A DNA stretch of 64,000 bases from Hoylesella enoeca JCM 12259 (GTDB taxonomy: Bacteria > Bacteroidota > Bacteroidia > Bacteroidales > Bacteroidaceae): the NCBI RefSeq assembly GCF_000613405.1, contig NZ_BAIX01000002.1, positions 1-64,000 of the forward strand. Reading direction: 5' to 3'. Shown here one piece after another: positions 35,506-45,327 of this stretch. Position numbers and translations under genes: made by a program. The first letter of the stretch is position 1. Every line of letters begins with the position of its first letter. The notes beneath the pieces were generated by a model. The model did not search any database and was not told the origin of the DNA. It saw only the letters and a list, made by a program, of their open reading frames with translations.

Positions 35506-36440
35506 AATTCAGTATAGCCATACCTGCCTTTAAAAGTGCATTCTTAAAAGAATGTATTGATAGTGTGCTGAATCAAACCTATAAGAACTTCGAGCTAATC
35601 ATTGTCAATGATCATTCGCCCGAAGACATTAGAGGAATTATAGAACAGTTTGCCGATATAAGAATTAGATATTATGAAAATAAAAAAGGCTTCGGGGCAA
35701 AGGATGTGGTTAATAATTGGAACAAATGCTTAGAATATGCCACCGGTGATTACATTCTCTGTATGGGTGACGACGACAAACTGAAGTCAAATTGTCTGTC
35801 TGATTATGTGGCATTAATAAACCAATTTCCCAATCTTGATGTCTTCCACGCAATGACTGAGTTAATAGATGAAAGTTCTACGCTCATCAAGATTTTAAGT
35901 CCAAGACCTAAATATGAAACTGTTTATCAGATGATATGGGAGCGATGGAATGGACGGAGTATGTTTATTGGAGACTATTTGTACAAAGTCAGTACTTTAA
36001 GACAACATGGTGGTTTTTTTTATCTTCCCTTTGCATGGGGGTCAGATGCCATCTCTGCTTATATTGCAGCAACACCTCAGGGAATAGCAAACACACAACG
36101 CCCAGGGTTTCAATATAGAGTTAATAGCCAGTCAATTAGCAGAAAGCACGATAACATCAAAGGGAAAATCCTCGCATTACAAAAAGAACGGCTATGGTTT
36201 GAAGACTTCTTCAAAGGATGCCCTAACGATCAAGAAGACATCGAAATCCTTACTCGGTTACAGGAAAACATTGATATACATTTCCAAAAAATGTATGCAG
36301 ACGATATTGTTTATGGGATATCCATGAATCTATGGTCTCAATCTCTCTATTGGATTAGTCATGCCTACGAGAATAAATTGTCAATACCTTTTATCATGAA
36401 GTGTATTGTCAGAGGGCTTTTTTATCACATAAGAAAATGA
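35502..36440 (+). CDS. Glycosyltransferase family 2
   Basis: 312 residues. FSIAIPAFKSAFLKECIDSV, then IIVNDHSPED and the DxD motif CMGDDDKLK near residue 88. A sugar donor cannot be read. Coupled by 4-bp ATGA overlaps to both neighbours. Confidence 0.85.
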   Translation: MKFSIAIPAFKSAFLKECIDSVLNQTYKNFELIIVNDHSPEDIRGIIEQFADIRIRYYENKKGFGAKDVVNNWNKCLEYATGDYILCMGDDDKLKSNCLSDYVALINQFPNLDVFHAMTELIDESSTLIKILSPRPKYETVYQMIWERWNGRSMFIGDYLYKVSTLRQHGGFFYLPFAWGSDAISAYIAATPQGIANTQRPGFQYRVNSQSISRKHDNIKGKILALQKERLWFEDFFKGCPNDQEDIEILTRLQENIDIHFQKMYADDIVYGISMNLWSQSLYWISHAYENKLSIPFIMKCIVRGLFYHIRK

Positions 36441-37555
36441 AAATCGGGATTATAACATTTCATGCAGCCTTTAATTATGGCTCCATGCTTCAAGCATACG
36501 CACTGCAAACTTATTTGTCAAGGCAAGGACATGATGTGGAAATCATCAATTATCGGTCGCATTACCAAAAATCTATTTATTATAAACCTTTTGATATTCA
36601 CTCCATATATTCTATCCTGTCTAGCTTCAAACGATTGCTGTTATATCCTTCTTCTCTTTGTAGATTGAAAACAAAGTGGGAATTATTTAACTCTTTCTTA
36701 AATCAGAATCTAAAGATTACAAAAGAATATAATACTATCCATGAGCTGGAAAGGGTGCCTTGGGACTACGATTTACTCATCACAGGTAGTGACCAAATAT
36801 GGAATACGGGGGCACCAGATAGTGGAGAAGCCTACTTCGGTAACTTTATCAATAATGCAAATACAAAGAAAATTGCATATGCACCATCATTAGGACAATA
36901 CCCTGAAAATGTTGATACAAAATTCCTAAAAGCACAAATTCGAAATTTTACCGCACTATCCGTAAGGGAAGAAAAGGCAAAAGACTTGCTCATTAAATAC
37001 GGTATCGCCAAAGACATTAGCGTCGTATGTGATCCGACATTACTGCTAGATGTACAAGCATACGAACGATTGTATAGAGAGGAGCCCCTCATCCAAGGTA
37101 AATACATTTTTTTCTATACACCGGTAGGGCTACCATTAGATTATTTCAAAATTGTTAACGATTTTGCCGAGACATTAGGAATGCCGGTTATTACGGAGCG
37201 TGCCTATTATCCGAAAGACATCAAGAAGTACAAACATATAATGAACTATCCAGAGGTCGGTCCCTCCGAGTTTCTCAACCTGATAAAAAATGCCACCTAT
37301 GTGTGTGGAGGTTCTTTCCATTTACAGGCCTTCTCAATCCTTTTTAGGAAAGAGTTTTATTGTATTAATGGAGATAAAGATAGTAGAACACACAATCTAT
37401 TGGTAAAATTAGGGCTTGAAGATCGAATCGTAAGCCTTTCTCATCCTACAATTGTTACGTCCCACCCCACCATTAATTACGACAATATATCTAATAAATT
37501 AACCTATTACAGAGAGCCTTCTTTCGATTTCTTAAATAAATATACAGTTAAATAA
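36437..37555 (+). CDS. Polysaccharide pyruvyl transferase family protein
   Basis: 372 residues from the ATG at 36437 in the ATGA overlap. N-terminal ITFHAAFNYGSMLQAYALQ, DLLITGSDQIWN, VSVREEKAKDLL, VCGGSFHLQAFSIL are the pattern of PF04230 enzymes, which add pyruvate ketals to sugars from phosphoenolpyruvate (CsaB, WcaK-like). A ketal would add negative charge to the polymer. Confidence 0.8.
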   Translation: MKIGIITFHAAFNYGSMLQAYALQTYLSRQGHDVEIINYRSHYQKSIYYKPFDIHSIYSILSSFKRLLLYPSSLCRLKTKWELFNSFLNQNLKITKEYNTIHELERVPWDYDLLITGSDQIWNTGAPDSGEAYFGNFINNANTKKIAYAPSLGQYPENVDTKFLKAQIRNFTALSVREEKAKDLLIKYGIAKDISVVCDPTLLLDVQAYERLYREEPLIQGKYIFFYTPVGLPLDYFKIVNDFAETLGMPVITERAYYPKDIKKYKHIMNYPEVGPSEFLNLIKNATYVCGGSFHLQAFSILFRKEFYCINGDKDSRTHNLLVKLGLEDRIVSLSHPTIVTSHPTINYDNISNKLTYYREPSFDFLNKYTVK

Positions 37556-37558
37556 CAG

Positions 37559-38464
37559 ATGAATTTTATTCATAAATTTTATAAAGATATTGTTGGAGCC
37601 GGAATATGGAATATCGGTTTCATAGAGAACACTATAGATGGGATCTTAAATGGAGAAGAACTTCTAATTCGGCCCATCAAACATCCTTTCAAGGATAGAT
37701 GGTTTGCTGATCCTTTCATTTTAGACTATAATGATAACCAAATTATTCTATTAGTAGAAGATCTACTAATAAAAGAGGATAAAGGACGGATTTCAAAACT
37801 TATCATAGATAGGCTTACCTGGAAACTCGTAGATGTCCAAATTATTTTGGAATTGGATACGCATCTGAGTTTCCCCTTTATTATAAGAAAAAATGGACGT
37901 ATATATATATGCCCTGAAAATAGTAAAAAAGGTTGTTGCGAGATGTATGAGTATGATATGGAAACCAATAGTTGCATTTTCATCCAACGTCTTTGTGATG
38001 AACCTCTAACGGATGCAGTTGAAACATCATTATTTGGGGAACCTCTTTTATTTTCGACAAAACTTCCGCATGCAGAAGACAAGGAATTGGGCATATACCG
38101 ATATAATAAAGAATTAGGTAAATATTTGTTACAAAACACCTATCTTTTTCAAGAGAATATTGCCAGGAATGGAGGGGACTTTTTCTTATATAAAGGCGTA
38201 GTTTATCGTCCAGCACAAGAGTGCAATCAGACTTATGGACATGGTATTGTACTGCAAAAGGTCAAAAAAGAGAATGAGCATTTCTCGTTTCATAATATAA
38301 GAAAGCTTTATTCGACAGTTTCTAAGTATAATAAAAGATTACATACATTTAACATTTATAAAGATTGCATTGTTGTTGATATTGGTAGAGATATGCATCC
38401 TTTTTTATCTAAAGTTTTTTTTACTATTCGGAGAATAATTTTATTTGTATTATGCCGCGAATAA
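37559..38464 (+). CDS. Beta-propeller protein resembling the GINT1 N-terminal domain
   Basis: 301 residues, no signal peptide. The motif DRWFADPFIL with acidic strands (ILLVEDL, KNGRIYICPENS, ARNGGDFFLYKGVVYRPAQ) resembles the five-bladed propeller found next to glycosyltransferase domains in glucosamine inositolphosphorylceramide transferase-like proteins and in some bacterial sugar formyltransferases. It also recalls GH43-type propellers. Here it stands alone in a cluster of transferases. Function not known; a sugar-modifying or acceptor-binding role is my guess. Confidence 0.55.
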   Translation: MNFIHKFYKDIVGAGIWNIGFIENTIDGILNGEELLIRPIKHPFKDRWFADPFILDYNDNQIILLVEDLLIKEDKGRISKLIIDRLTWKLVDVQIILELDTHLSFPFIIRKNGRIYICPENSKKGCCEMYEYDMETNSCIFIQRLCDEPLTDAVETSLFGEPLLFSTKLPHAEDKELGIYRYNKELGKYLLQNTYLFQENIARNGGDFFLYKGVVYRPAQECNQTYGHGIVLQKVKKENEHFSFHNIRKLYSTVSKYNKRLHTFNIYKDCIVVDIGRDMHPFLSKVFFTIRRIILFVLCRE

Positions 38465-39453
38465 GATATCAAGGGGAAAAAAATACACCTATTAAAATCA
38501 GTATAATTGTTCCTGTATATAATGCTGGATCCACAATTAAAAGATGTATTGATAGCATACTACATCAAACATTTTCTGATTTTGAGGTTTTATTGATTGA
38601 TGATGGAAGTAATGATAATTCAGGACTCCTTTGTAATTCCTATGCGAAAAAAGATAACCGAATACATGCATACCATAAGCAAAATGGAGGTGTTTCTTCT
38701 GCACGGCAGTGGGGGATAGAACACTCACAAGGAGATTACACTATTCACGTTGATCCTGATGATTGGATTGAGCCGTTGATGTTAGAGCGATTATATCAAA
38801 TAGCACTTATAGAAAATTCTGATATGGTTATTTGTGATTTCTATGAAAATGGGAAAAATAAGCAGAAGTATTTGTCACAAAAGCCAACATCTCTTAATGC
38901 AAAAGAGCTATTAATCGATGTTTTAACTCATCTCCACGGATCTTGCTGCAATAAGTTAATAAGGCGGGAATGTTACCAAAAATATAATGTTCAATTTCCC
39001 TTAGGAATAAACTATTGTGAAGATCAATACGTCATTATAGCATTATTACAACACCCGATTAAGGTCTCATATCTTCCAGAGGCATTCTATCATTATGAAA
39101 ATACGGACAAGAACTCATTAAGCAGAACATATAATGAAAGAACTTATGAATACGATCTAAATGTTTATAGAATCTTTGAAGATTTATTAAAAGATTCTGA
39201 TGGGTATAATATTGGTATGAGAATGAAACGAATGGACATCATCTCAAGGGCATTTAATTTTGGATATAATTATTACTCTTCATCCAAATTTAAGCATTAT
39301 TTTTATGATTATCGCTATTCCATTCTACACTGCAACACCTATCCATTGTACGAAAGATTCTTTTTATTTTGTTCATGTATAGGTTTGTACAAACCGACAT
39401 ATAAAGTTTTTATGTTCTTAGTATCTTTAAAATCGTTATTACGCTTCTCCTAA
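38452..39453 (+). CDS. Glycosyltransferase family 2
   Basis: 333 residues, overlapping the previous gene by 13 bp. IKISIIVPVYNAGSTIKRC, LLIDDGSND and VDPDDWIEP are the classic GT2 motifs. Very AT-rich. The C-terminal quarter is basic and aromatic and may touch the membrane. Confidence 0.88.
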   Translation: MPRIRYQGEKNTPIKISIIVPVYNAGSTIKRCIDSILHQTFSDFEVLLIDDGSNDNSGLLCNSYAKKDNRIHAYHKQNGGVSSARQWGIEHSQGDYTIHVDPDDWIEPLMLERLYQIALIENSDMVICDFYENGKNKQKYLSQKPTSLNAKELLIDVLTHLHGSCCNKLIRRECYQKYNVQFPLGINYCEDQYVIIALLQHPIKVSYLPEAFYHYENTDKNSLSRTYNERTYEYDLNVYRIFEDLLKDSDGYNIGMRMKRMDIISRAFNFGYNYYSSSKFKHYFYDYRYSILHCNTYPLYERFFLFCSCIGLYKPTYKVFMFLVSLKSLLRFS

Positions 39454-39458
39454 AAGAA

Positions 39459-40543
39459 ATGAAGATTTTTATCCTCTGTACACGCCTTTGCTATGGTGGA
39501 GCCGAAAGAGTCGGGATCATGCTGGCCAACGGATTCGCAGAGAAAGGACATGATGTTACTCTTATAGCGAATCTCTTCGATGAGATTACCTATCCTATCA
39601 ACTCACGTGTAAGGATTCTTAATTTAGTTGCATCCAATCAAAATAAAGTAAGGAAGTGGGGTAGTTCTATCCGATTGGTACGAAAATACATGAAGCGGTA
39701 TCAGCCGATGTTTCTATTGGCATTCTGAACACATGCTCTCTCATTGCCAAAATTGCAGCTATTGGACTGAATATTCCTGTTGTAATGACAGAACATGATG
39801 CTTTTGAGAGGCCAGCATCCGCTCCGTTTACCTTTTGGAAATGGTTCGTAAAGTTTCAACTCAATAAGATTTATCGATATGTAACTGTACTAACAGAGGC
39901 AGATAAAAAAAATATTGGCAAGCGCTTGAAAGGTGTTTACGTTATGCCCAATCCGCTATCGCTCACACCAACGATTTCTATCCCTCCCAAAGAAAAAATC
40001 ATTTTGGCAGCAGGGAGATTGGAAGATTGGTATGTAAAAGGCTTTGATACGCTTATCAGCGCATGGGCCCAAATAGCTCCAAAACATAGAGATTGGAGTT
40101 TGCAGATTGCTGGTATAGGCAGTGAGGAGGAGAAAGCTTTCCTGCAAAATATGGCTTATAATAATCATATAGAGGAACAATTTCAGCTTTTAGGATTCAG
40201 GAGAAACCTGGAATCATTGTATCAGAAAGCCTCATTGTTTGTCCTTAGTAGTCGATATGAGGGATTTGGGCTTGTTTTAATAGAAGCCATGTCGCAGGGA
40301 TGTGCATGCGTGGCTTGTGACTATAACGGTAGGCAGCGCGAAATCATTACCCAAGATATCGAAGGATTGGTGTGCACACCGGATAACATAAATGACCTCG
40401 CGGATGCTATCAGACGGCTAATTGAAAACGAACAACTAAGAAAAATGATACAAAAACAGAGCATAGAAAGGTCTAAATATTATCAGATTGGTGCCGTGAT
40501 TGCACGATGGGAGTCGCTATTAAAACATGTTGTAAGTCATTAA
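39459..40543 (+). CDS. Glycosyltransferase family 4, one-base frameshift
   Basis: The first frame has IFILCTRLCYGGAERVGIMLANGF (GT4 N-terminal glycine-rich loop); the second has AAGRLEDWYVKGFDTLI, ALF-type FVLSSRYEGFGLVLIEAMS with the ExxxxxxxE signature, and EGLVCTP. One base added near 39706 (CAGCCGATG) restores RYQPDVSIGILNT and a 361-residue GT-B enzyme of normal length. Most likely a lost base in sequencing. Probably retaining mechanism, donor unknown. Confidence 0.8.
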
Positions 40544-40549
40544 AACGAA

Positions 40550-41674
40550 ATGAAGATACTTGAATTTATGGATATGAAATCCACAAAGTATGGTGGATTG
40601 GATCGGTTTATGGTTTATCTGATGCAGGCGATGCCTCAGGATCAATTCTTCTTTGTATTCCAAAACTATCCTCAGAGTCAATCCATGGTAGATGATTTTA
40701 CGAAATGTGGAGCACAAATCATTGTACTCGACACAGATGGCAAGAAAGCAATCAAAAACATTCCTGCCGTTATCTCTCTCTTTCAGAAGATTAAACCCGA
40801 TATTATTCACTTCCACTTTGCCAATAGTTTTTTCCTCTATGCCCCGATAGCCAAGATTCTCGGAATTAAAAAGATATATAAAACTCAGCACTGTTGTCTC
40901 ACCACAGATACGTTGAAACAGATTACCCACAAACGAGAACTCTCCCTTAAAACGAAAATAGCATCATTCAACGGCTTAACTTATCATGTCTTTGATAAAA
41001 TCATTATGTGTGGTAAATATGTAAAAGAGCAGTTTGAAAGTATCTATGGAGAATCCCATCGTCATATGTTGATCTATTTTGGAGTACCTGCTATACAACG
41101 TTTGTCCACGGAAAAACGAGACGAACTAAAAGATCAACTGCACATTCATCACGACACTCCCGTCATCATGACTACAGCCTTTGCTGATCCGGTAAAAGGT
41201 GTTGACATCTTGATACAAGCATTACCACATATCAAGTATAGCAATTATACCGTCTTGCTAGTGGGTTTAGATGAAGAACTGATACTTACAAAGGAGCTTC
41301 ATACTCTGGCTGTTAGTCTTAAAGTTGATTCCCATATTCGATGGATAGGCATTACCAATGAAATCTATCAGTATCTCTCTATCGCAGATATTTATTGTCA
41401 ACCTTCACGATCTGAGGCATTGACCTTGGCTGTATGTGAGGCAAAAGCAATGTCCCTGCCTGTTGTTGGAAGCAATGTTGGCGGTTTGGCAGAGATTTCG
41501 AATCTTTTATTTGAAACGGAAAACCCAAGAGATTTAGGAGAAAAGCTGAATCTGTTACTTAGTAATCCCACCATAAGGGAAAAATATGCACAAGATTCTT
41601 ACAAGCAATATAAAGAGGCTTTCGATATTCATGTAGGAGTTAGTCAATATAAAAGATTATATCAAGAATCGTAA
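40550..41674 (+). CDS. Glycosyltransferase family 4
   Basis: 374 residues, GT-B fold: KSTKYGGLDRFMVYLMQAM at the start, TTAFADPVKGVDILIQAL in the second domain, and the donor-binding CQPSRSEALTLAVCEAKAM plus VGSNVGGLAEI near the end. Adds one sugar of the repeat unit; donor unknown. Confidence 0.87.
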   Translation: MKILEFMDMKSTKYGGLDRFMVYLMQAMPQDQFFFVFQNYPQSQSMVDDFTKCGAQIIVLDTDGKKAIKNIPAVISLFQKIKPDIIHFHFANSFFLYAPIAKILGIKKIYKTQHCCLTTDTLKQITHKRELSLKTKIASFNGLTYHVFDKIIMCGKYVKEQFESIYGESHRHMLIYFGVPAIQRLSTEKRDELKDQLHIHHDTPVIMTTAFADPVKGVDILIQALPHIKYSNYTVLLVGLDEELILTKELHTLAVSLKVDSHIRWIGITNEIYQYLSIADIYCQPSRSEALTLAVCEAKAMSLPVVGSNVGGLAEISNLLFETENPRDLGEKLNLLLSNPTIREKYAQDSYKQYKEAFDIHVGVSQYKRLYQES

Positions 41675-41701
41675 TTTTACAAGAAGTCTCTAATCATCAC
41701 T

Positions 41702-42754
41702 ATGACTATACTTTTTATCTTACTTTATGTCATTGCAGTAGCAACCCTCCATATAGATGCCAATACCAAGAATAGGATATTGATAATAATCTGCGCTATC
41801 TTGGTTTGGCTGATTGGTTCAAGAGACATCAATTGGCCAGATACAATCGTCTATGTCATGTCTTTCAATCAGTCTCCCACGCTATTCCATCTCAACGAAT
41901 ATAGCTCTCCTCTCGGATACACCGAAATGGGCTATTTTTATTTGGGAGCACTCATTAAAATGTTGTCTAACAGCTGGCGGTTCTATTTGTTTGTAATGGC
42001 CATACTGTCAATATTTTTGCTATATAAAAACCTTAATAAATACTGTATTTATCCTCTTTTAGGCTTATGTGTTTATGTAGGGCGATTCCTCTTAAACCGG
42101 GATATGGTACAGATGCGATCTTCATTAGCCATTCTTTTAATTATATGGGGATTACAATATGTATATAAGAAAAGGCTTATACCCTTTCTTCTCATTGTCT
42201 TTCTCGCCTACTCTTTCCATCACATGGCGTTGATTGCACTTCCTTTTTATTTTATCAATCTCTTAAAGATAAAGAAAGTTCATATTATTATCAGCATTCT
42301 TATTGCTTTTCTCCTTTCACAAGTGGCAGCAGAAGGAATATCCGATTATGTAGATGATTGGAGCACAGACTTGCAATATGAAACATATACACAGAATGAA
42401 TATGTAGAACAATCCCTCAAATTGGCTAACCCCATGATTTATTTTCAATTAGCTATATTGATATTGTTCACATTTTTGGAAGAGAGAATAAAAAATTTCG
42501 AACCTTACTATTATACTCTTAGAAATGGGTATTTATACTCTACACTCATTTTGATTCTATTTTGCAATTATACAGCTTTATCAGGACGTACCTCAACAAT
42601 GTTTGCCACTTGCGAGATTTTTATTATACCATTAATTACCATATCTCTTTCACAAAGAATAAAATATCTCTTTCTCTTAGGAACAGGAATCGCATTATTC
42701 TATTTCTTCTTTACGAAATACTCTGATGCTCTTATTCAAATACAAAATGTTTGA
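41702..42754 (+). CDS. EpsG-family polysaccharide polymerase (Wzy-like)
   Basis: 350 residues, about ten membrane segments. The EpsG pattern is visible: WLIGSRDINWPDTIVY near residue 37, GRFLLNRDMVQMRSSLA near 125, FHHMALIALPF near 165. It is the only polymerase candidate in the cluster and would join the flipped repeat units on the periplasmic side. Confidence 0.8.
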   Translation: MTILFILLYVIAVATLHIDANTKNRILIIICAILVWLIGSRDINWPDTIVYVMSFNQSPTLFHLNEYSSPLGYTEMGYFYLGALIKMLSNSWRFYLFVMAILSIFLLYKNLNKYCIYPLLGLCVYVGRFLLNRDMVQMRSSLAILLIIWGLQYVYKKRLIPFLLIVFLAYSFHHMALIALPFYFINLLKIKKVHIIISILIAFLLSQVAAEGISDYVDDWSTDLQYETYTQNEYVEQSLKLANPMIYFQLAILILFTFLEERIKNFEPYYYTLRNGYLYSTLILILFCNYTALSGRTSTMFATCEIFIIPLITISLSQRIKYLFLLGTGIALFYFFFTKYSDALIQIQNV

Positions 42755-42757
42755 TTC

Positions 42758-43633
42758 ATGCTTAAAAACATCTTTCTCTTGTTGCGCCCCCAACAGTGGT
42801 TGAAGAATATCTTTATCTTCATACCATTGTTCTTCAGCCGTCACCTGCTGGAGATACACGATGTGGGTATTGCCGGTATCGCTTTTATCGCTTACTGCTT
42901 CATGGCAAGTGCCATCTATTGTTTCAATGACATCTTAGATGTAGAATCCGACAGAAAGCACCCGCAGAAATGCAAGCGCCCGTTGGCAGCCGGTAAAATC
43001 TCAAAGACGGGCGGTTATCTGCTGATGGGCACCTGTATCGCCCTATCTTTGGCGTTTGCCTCACTCATATCCACACGAACCGTGCTCTACGGACTGCTCG
43101 GTGTCTACTTTGTGATAAACCTTGCTTATTGTCTTTACTTAAAGCAGAAAGCTATCATCGACGTATTCATCATTGCTGTCGGCTTCGTACTGCGCGTGTT
43201 GGTAGGAGGTTTTACCACCGGCATCTATATCACCCATTGGATTGTACTCATGACCTTTCTCCTCGCTCTCTTTCTTGCATTTGCGAAAAGACGCGACGAT
43301 GTGGTTATCTATGCCAACACCACAACGATGATGCGCAGAAATGTAAATCGCTACAACCTTGAATTCATGAATCAGGTCATTTCCCTTATTGCCGCCATTA
43401 CAATGATTTGCTACATCATGTACACGGTCAGCGATGATGTCATCATGCGCTTTCATTCACAATACATCTATCTGACTGCTGTTTGGGTATTGGCCGGTCT
43501 CATCCGTTATCTGCAGCTCACCATTGTCGATGTGAAAAGCGGAAGCCCCACAAAAGTGTTGCTCAAAGACCGCTTCGTGCAGGCATGTATCGTCGGATGG
43601 ATACTTCATTTCGCCCTTTTCATCTATCTGTAA
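42758..43633 (+). CDS. Polyprenyl-phosphate phosphoribosyltransferase-like (UbiA family)
   Basis: 291 residues, eight or nine membrane segments. RPQQWLKNIFIF at the start and the Asp-rich NDILDVESDRKHPQKCKRP (about residues 50-70) match decaprenyl-phosphate 5-phosphoribosyltransferases (Rv3806c type), which make polyprenyl-phosphoryl-phosphoribose, the source of lipid-linked arabinofuranose or ribofuranose. Composition shifts from AT-rich to GC-richer exactly here. It suggests a furanose component in the polymer. The next steps (phosphatase, epimerase) are not in the window. Confidence 0.75.
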   Translation: MLKNIFLLLRPQQWLKNIFIFIPLFFSRHLLEIHDVGIAGIAFIAYCFMASAIYCFNDILDVESDRKHPQKCKRPLAAGKISKTGGYLLMGTCIALSLAFASLISTRTVLYGLLGVYFVINLAYCLYLKQKAIIDVFIIAVGFVLRVLVGGFTTGIYITHWIVLMTFLLALFLAFAKRRDDVVIYANTTTMMRRNVNRYNLEFMNQVISLIAAITMICYIMYTVSDDVIMRFHSQYIYLTAVWVLAGLIRYLQLTIVDVKSGSPTKVLLKDRFVQACIVGWILHFALFIYL

Positions 43634-43642
43634 CCGCTCGCA

Positions 43643-45325
43643 ATGCCCCAAACGTTCCGTCATATAGCCGTGTTGCTCTATGCAACGCTCTTCTATACGG
43701 TCTTCTTATCAGCCTTTCATGCTTGTGGGAGGTACGATAACGCTCTTCCATCTGCCCCTTTCATTCCTGTTTAGCTGTCTGTTTTTTGGGAAAGAGACAG
43801 GCCGACACGTAAGAGAGATCGCTTCAGCATTGATCATCATCATCGTATCGATAGGTCTCTCAGCACTTATCTATGACTACAGTGCCGACGGACAATGGTA
43901 CCACATGCCTGCTGCCTATGCTCTTTCCCATGGATGGAATCCCGTCTACGAAAGTCACAACCCCATCATAGCCGATGTTCATACGGCCAATCTCTGGATA
44001 GACCACTATTGCAAAGGCATTGAGACGATGGCTGCCACCATTGTCGCTGTGACAGGAAACGTAGAGTCGGGGAAAGCTGTCAACCTCATCATGCTGACGG
44101 CCACTTTCCTTTTACTATGCGATTTCCTTTCTTCTGATTTCCCTCTCAAGTCCAAACGGAAGATTCTCTTTTATGCCTTCGTCTTGGCTCTTTCTCCTAT
44201 TGTGGCCTGCGAACTGTTTACGTTTTATATCGACTGGGTGACTTATTACAGTGTGGTGTGGTTGTTCATCATCTTATACCGACTGAACAGGAAGCCGAAT
44301 CATAGGCTGCTGTATCTTCTTTTCATGACCATCTTCATCGGGGGAAGCACCAAACTCAACATCACCTTTTGGATGGGCTATTTCGTTTTCTTCTTCCTTA
44401 TCTTCCTATGGGTGAAGAAGAAACGAGCACTCTTGAAGCGAACGTTGCTCACAGCGAACTGAGCGTAGTCTCCATGCTGTTCATCGCCTGCTTCAACCCT
44501 TTCATTACCAACTTTAAAGACCATCATAACCCCATCTATCCTTTCGGCGATAAACAGTTGGGAGCAGCCGTTACAAGTGCCATTATCTCTGGATGTCAAC
44601 CTCGATACATCGTCAACGAACCCAGAATAAAGCAAGTCTTTATCGGGCTGACAGCACGACCCAATGGCGGCTATAGGTCTGCATACATTCCGCCTTACAA
44701 GATAACAGCGACCAACATCATGAAATCCGGTGCCATGACAGCCAACGTTGGCGGTGGCGGATTGTTTTTTATAGACATCCTGTTGTTGAGTATCATACTA
44801 TTATTGTTGTGCCGCAATCATCCCGCTCGTAAGCCCGTGTTACTAACAACGGTCATTCTCTTTCTGGCACAGTTCGTCTTGCCCTATGGCTCTTGTTACC
44901 GATATGTACCCTTTGTCTATCTCATCCCGTTGCTGTTCATGCTCTATTCCGAGCTGGCCGGTTTCAGATGGCGCGGTGCCCGCTATATAAGAAGGGTCTT
45001 GTATGTGCTCGTACTTCTCAATATTACCCTCGATACAGTCATTGCAACGGGCTTTGGCATCCGTCATACATATATTATTCGCACGTATGTGGAGAAGATA
45101 CGACAACAGCCAAAAGCAGCCACCTTCAAAACCACCAACTGGAGTTTTATCCATAAAGTTTACGGGGGAAATGTGGAAGACACGACTATCACAAACCCAT
45201 CAAAGGCTTCGCGTTTCGTACCTATTCCCCATCAGAAGGGCGATTCCATCTGGGTAGATGCGACAAAGATTACCCCGCTACCATCGTTTAAGAATCCTTT
45301 GTTGAAAAAAGTAATGGAGTTATAA
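43643..45325 (+). CDS. Large multi-span membrane protein (GT-C-like), two frameshifts
   Basis: Three frames joined: MPQTFRHIAVLLYATLFYTV from 43643, then LVGGTITLFHLPLSF to KRALLKRTLLTA, then LSVVSMLFIACFNPFITNF to the stop at 45325. One extra base near 43718 and one missing base near 44457 would give ~560 residues with about eleven membrane segments. A periplasmic-looking loop DYSADGQWYHMPAAYALSHG carries an Asp pair after the first segments, as in GT-C glycosyltransferases. No family is recognised with certainty. Next to the phosphoribosyltransferase it is a candidate user of the polyprenyl-linked pentose. The 5' end is uncertain; a start at 43680 is the alternative. Confidence 0.55.
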
Positions 45326-45327
45326 CC

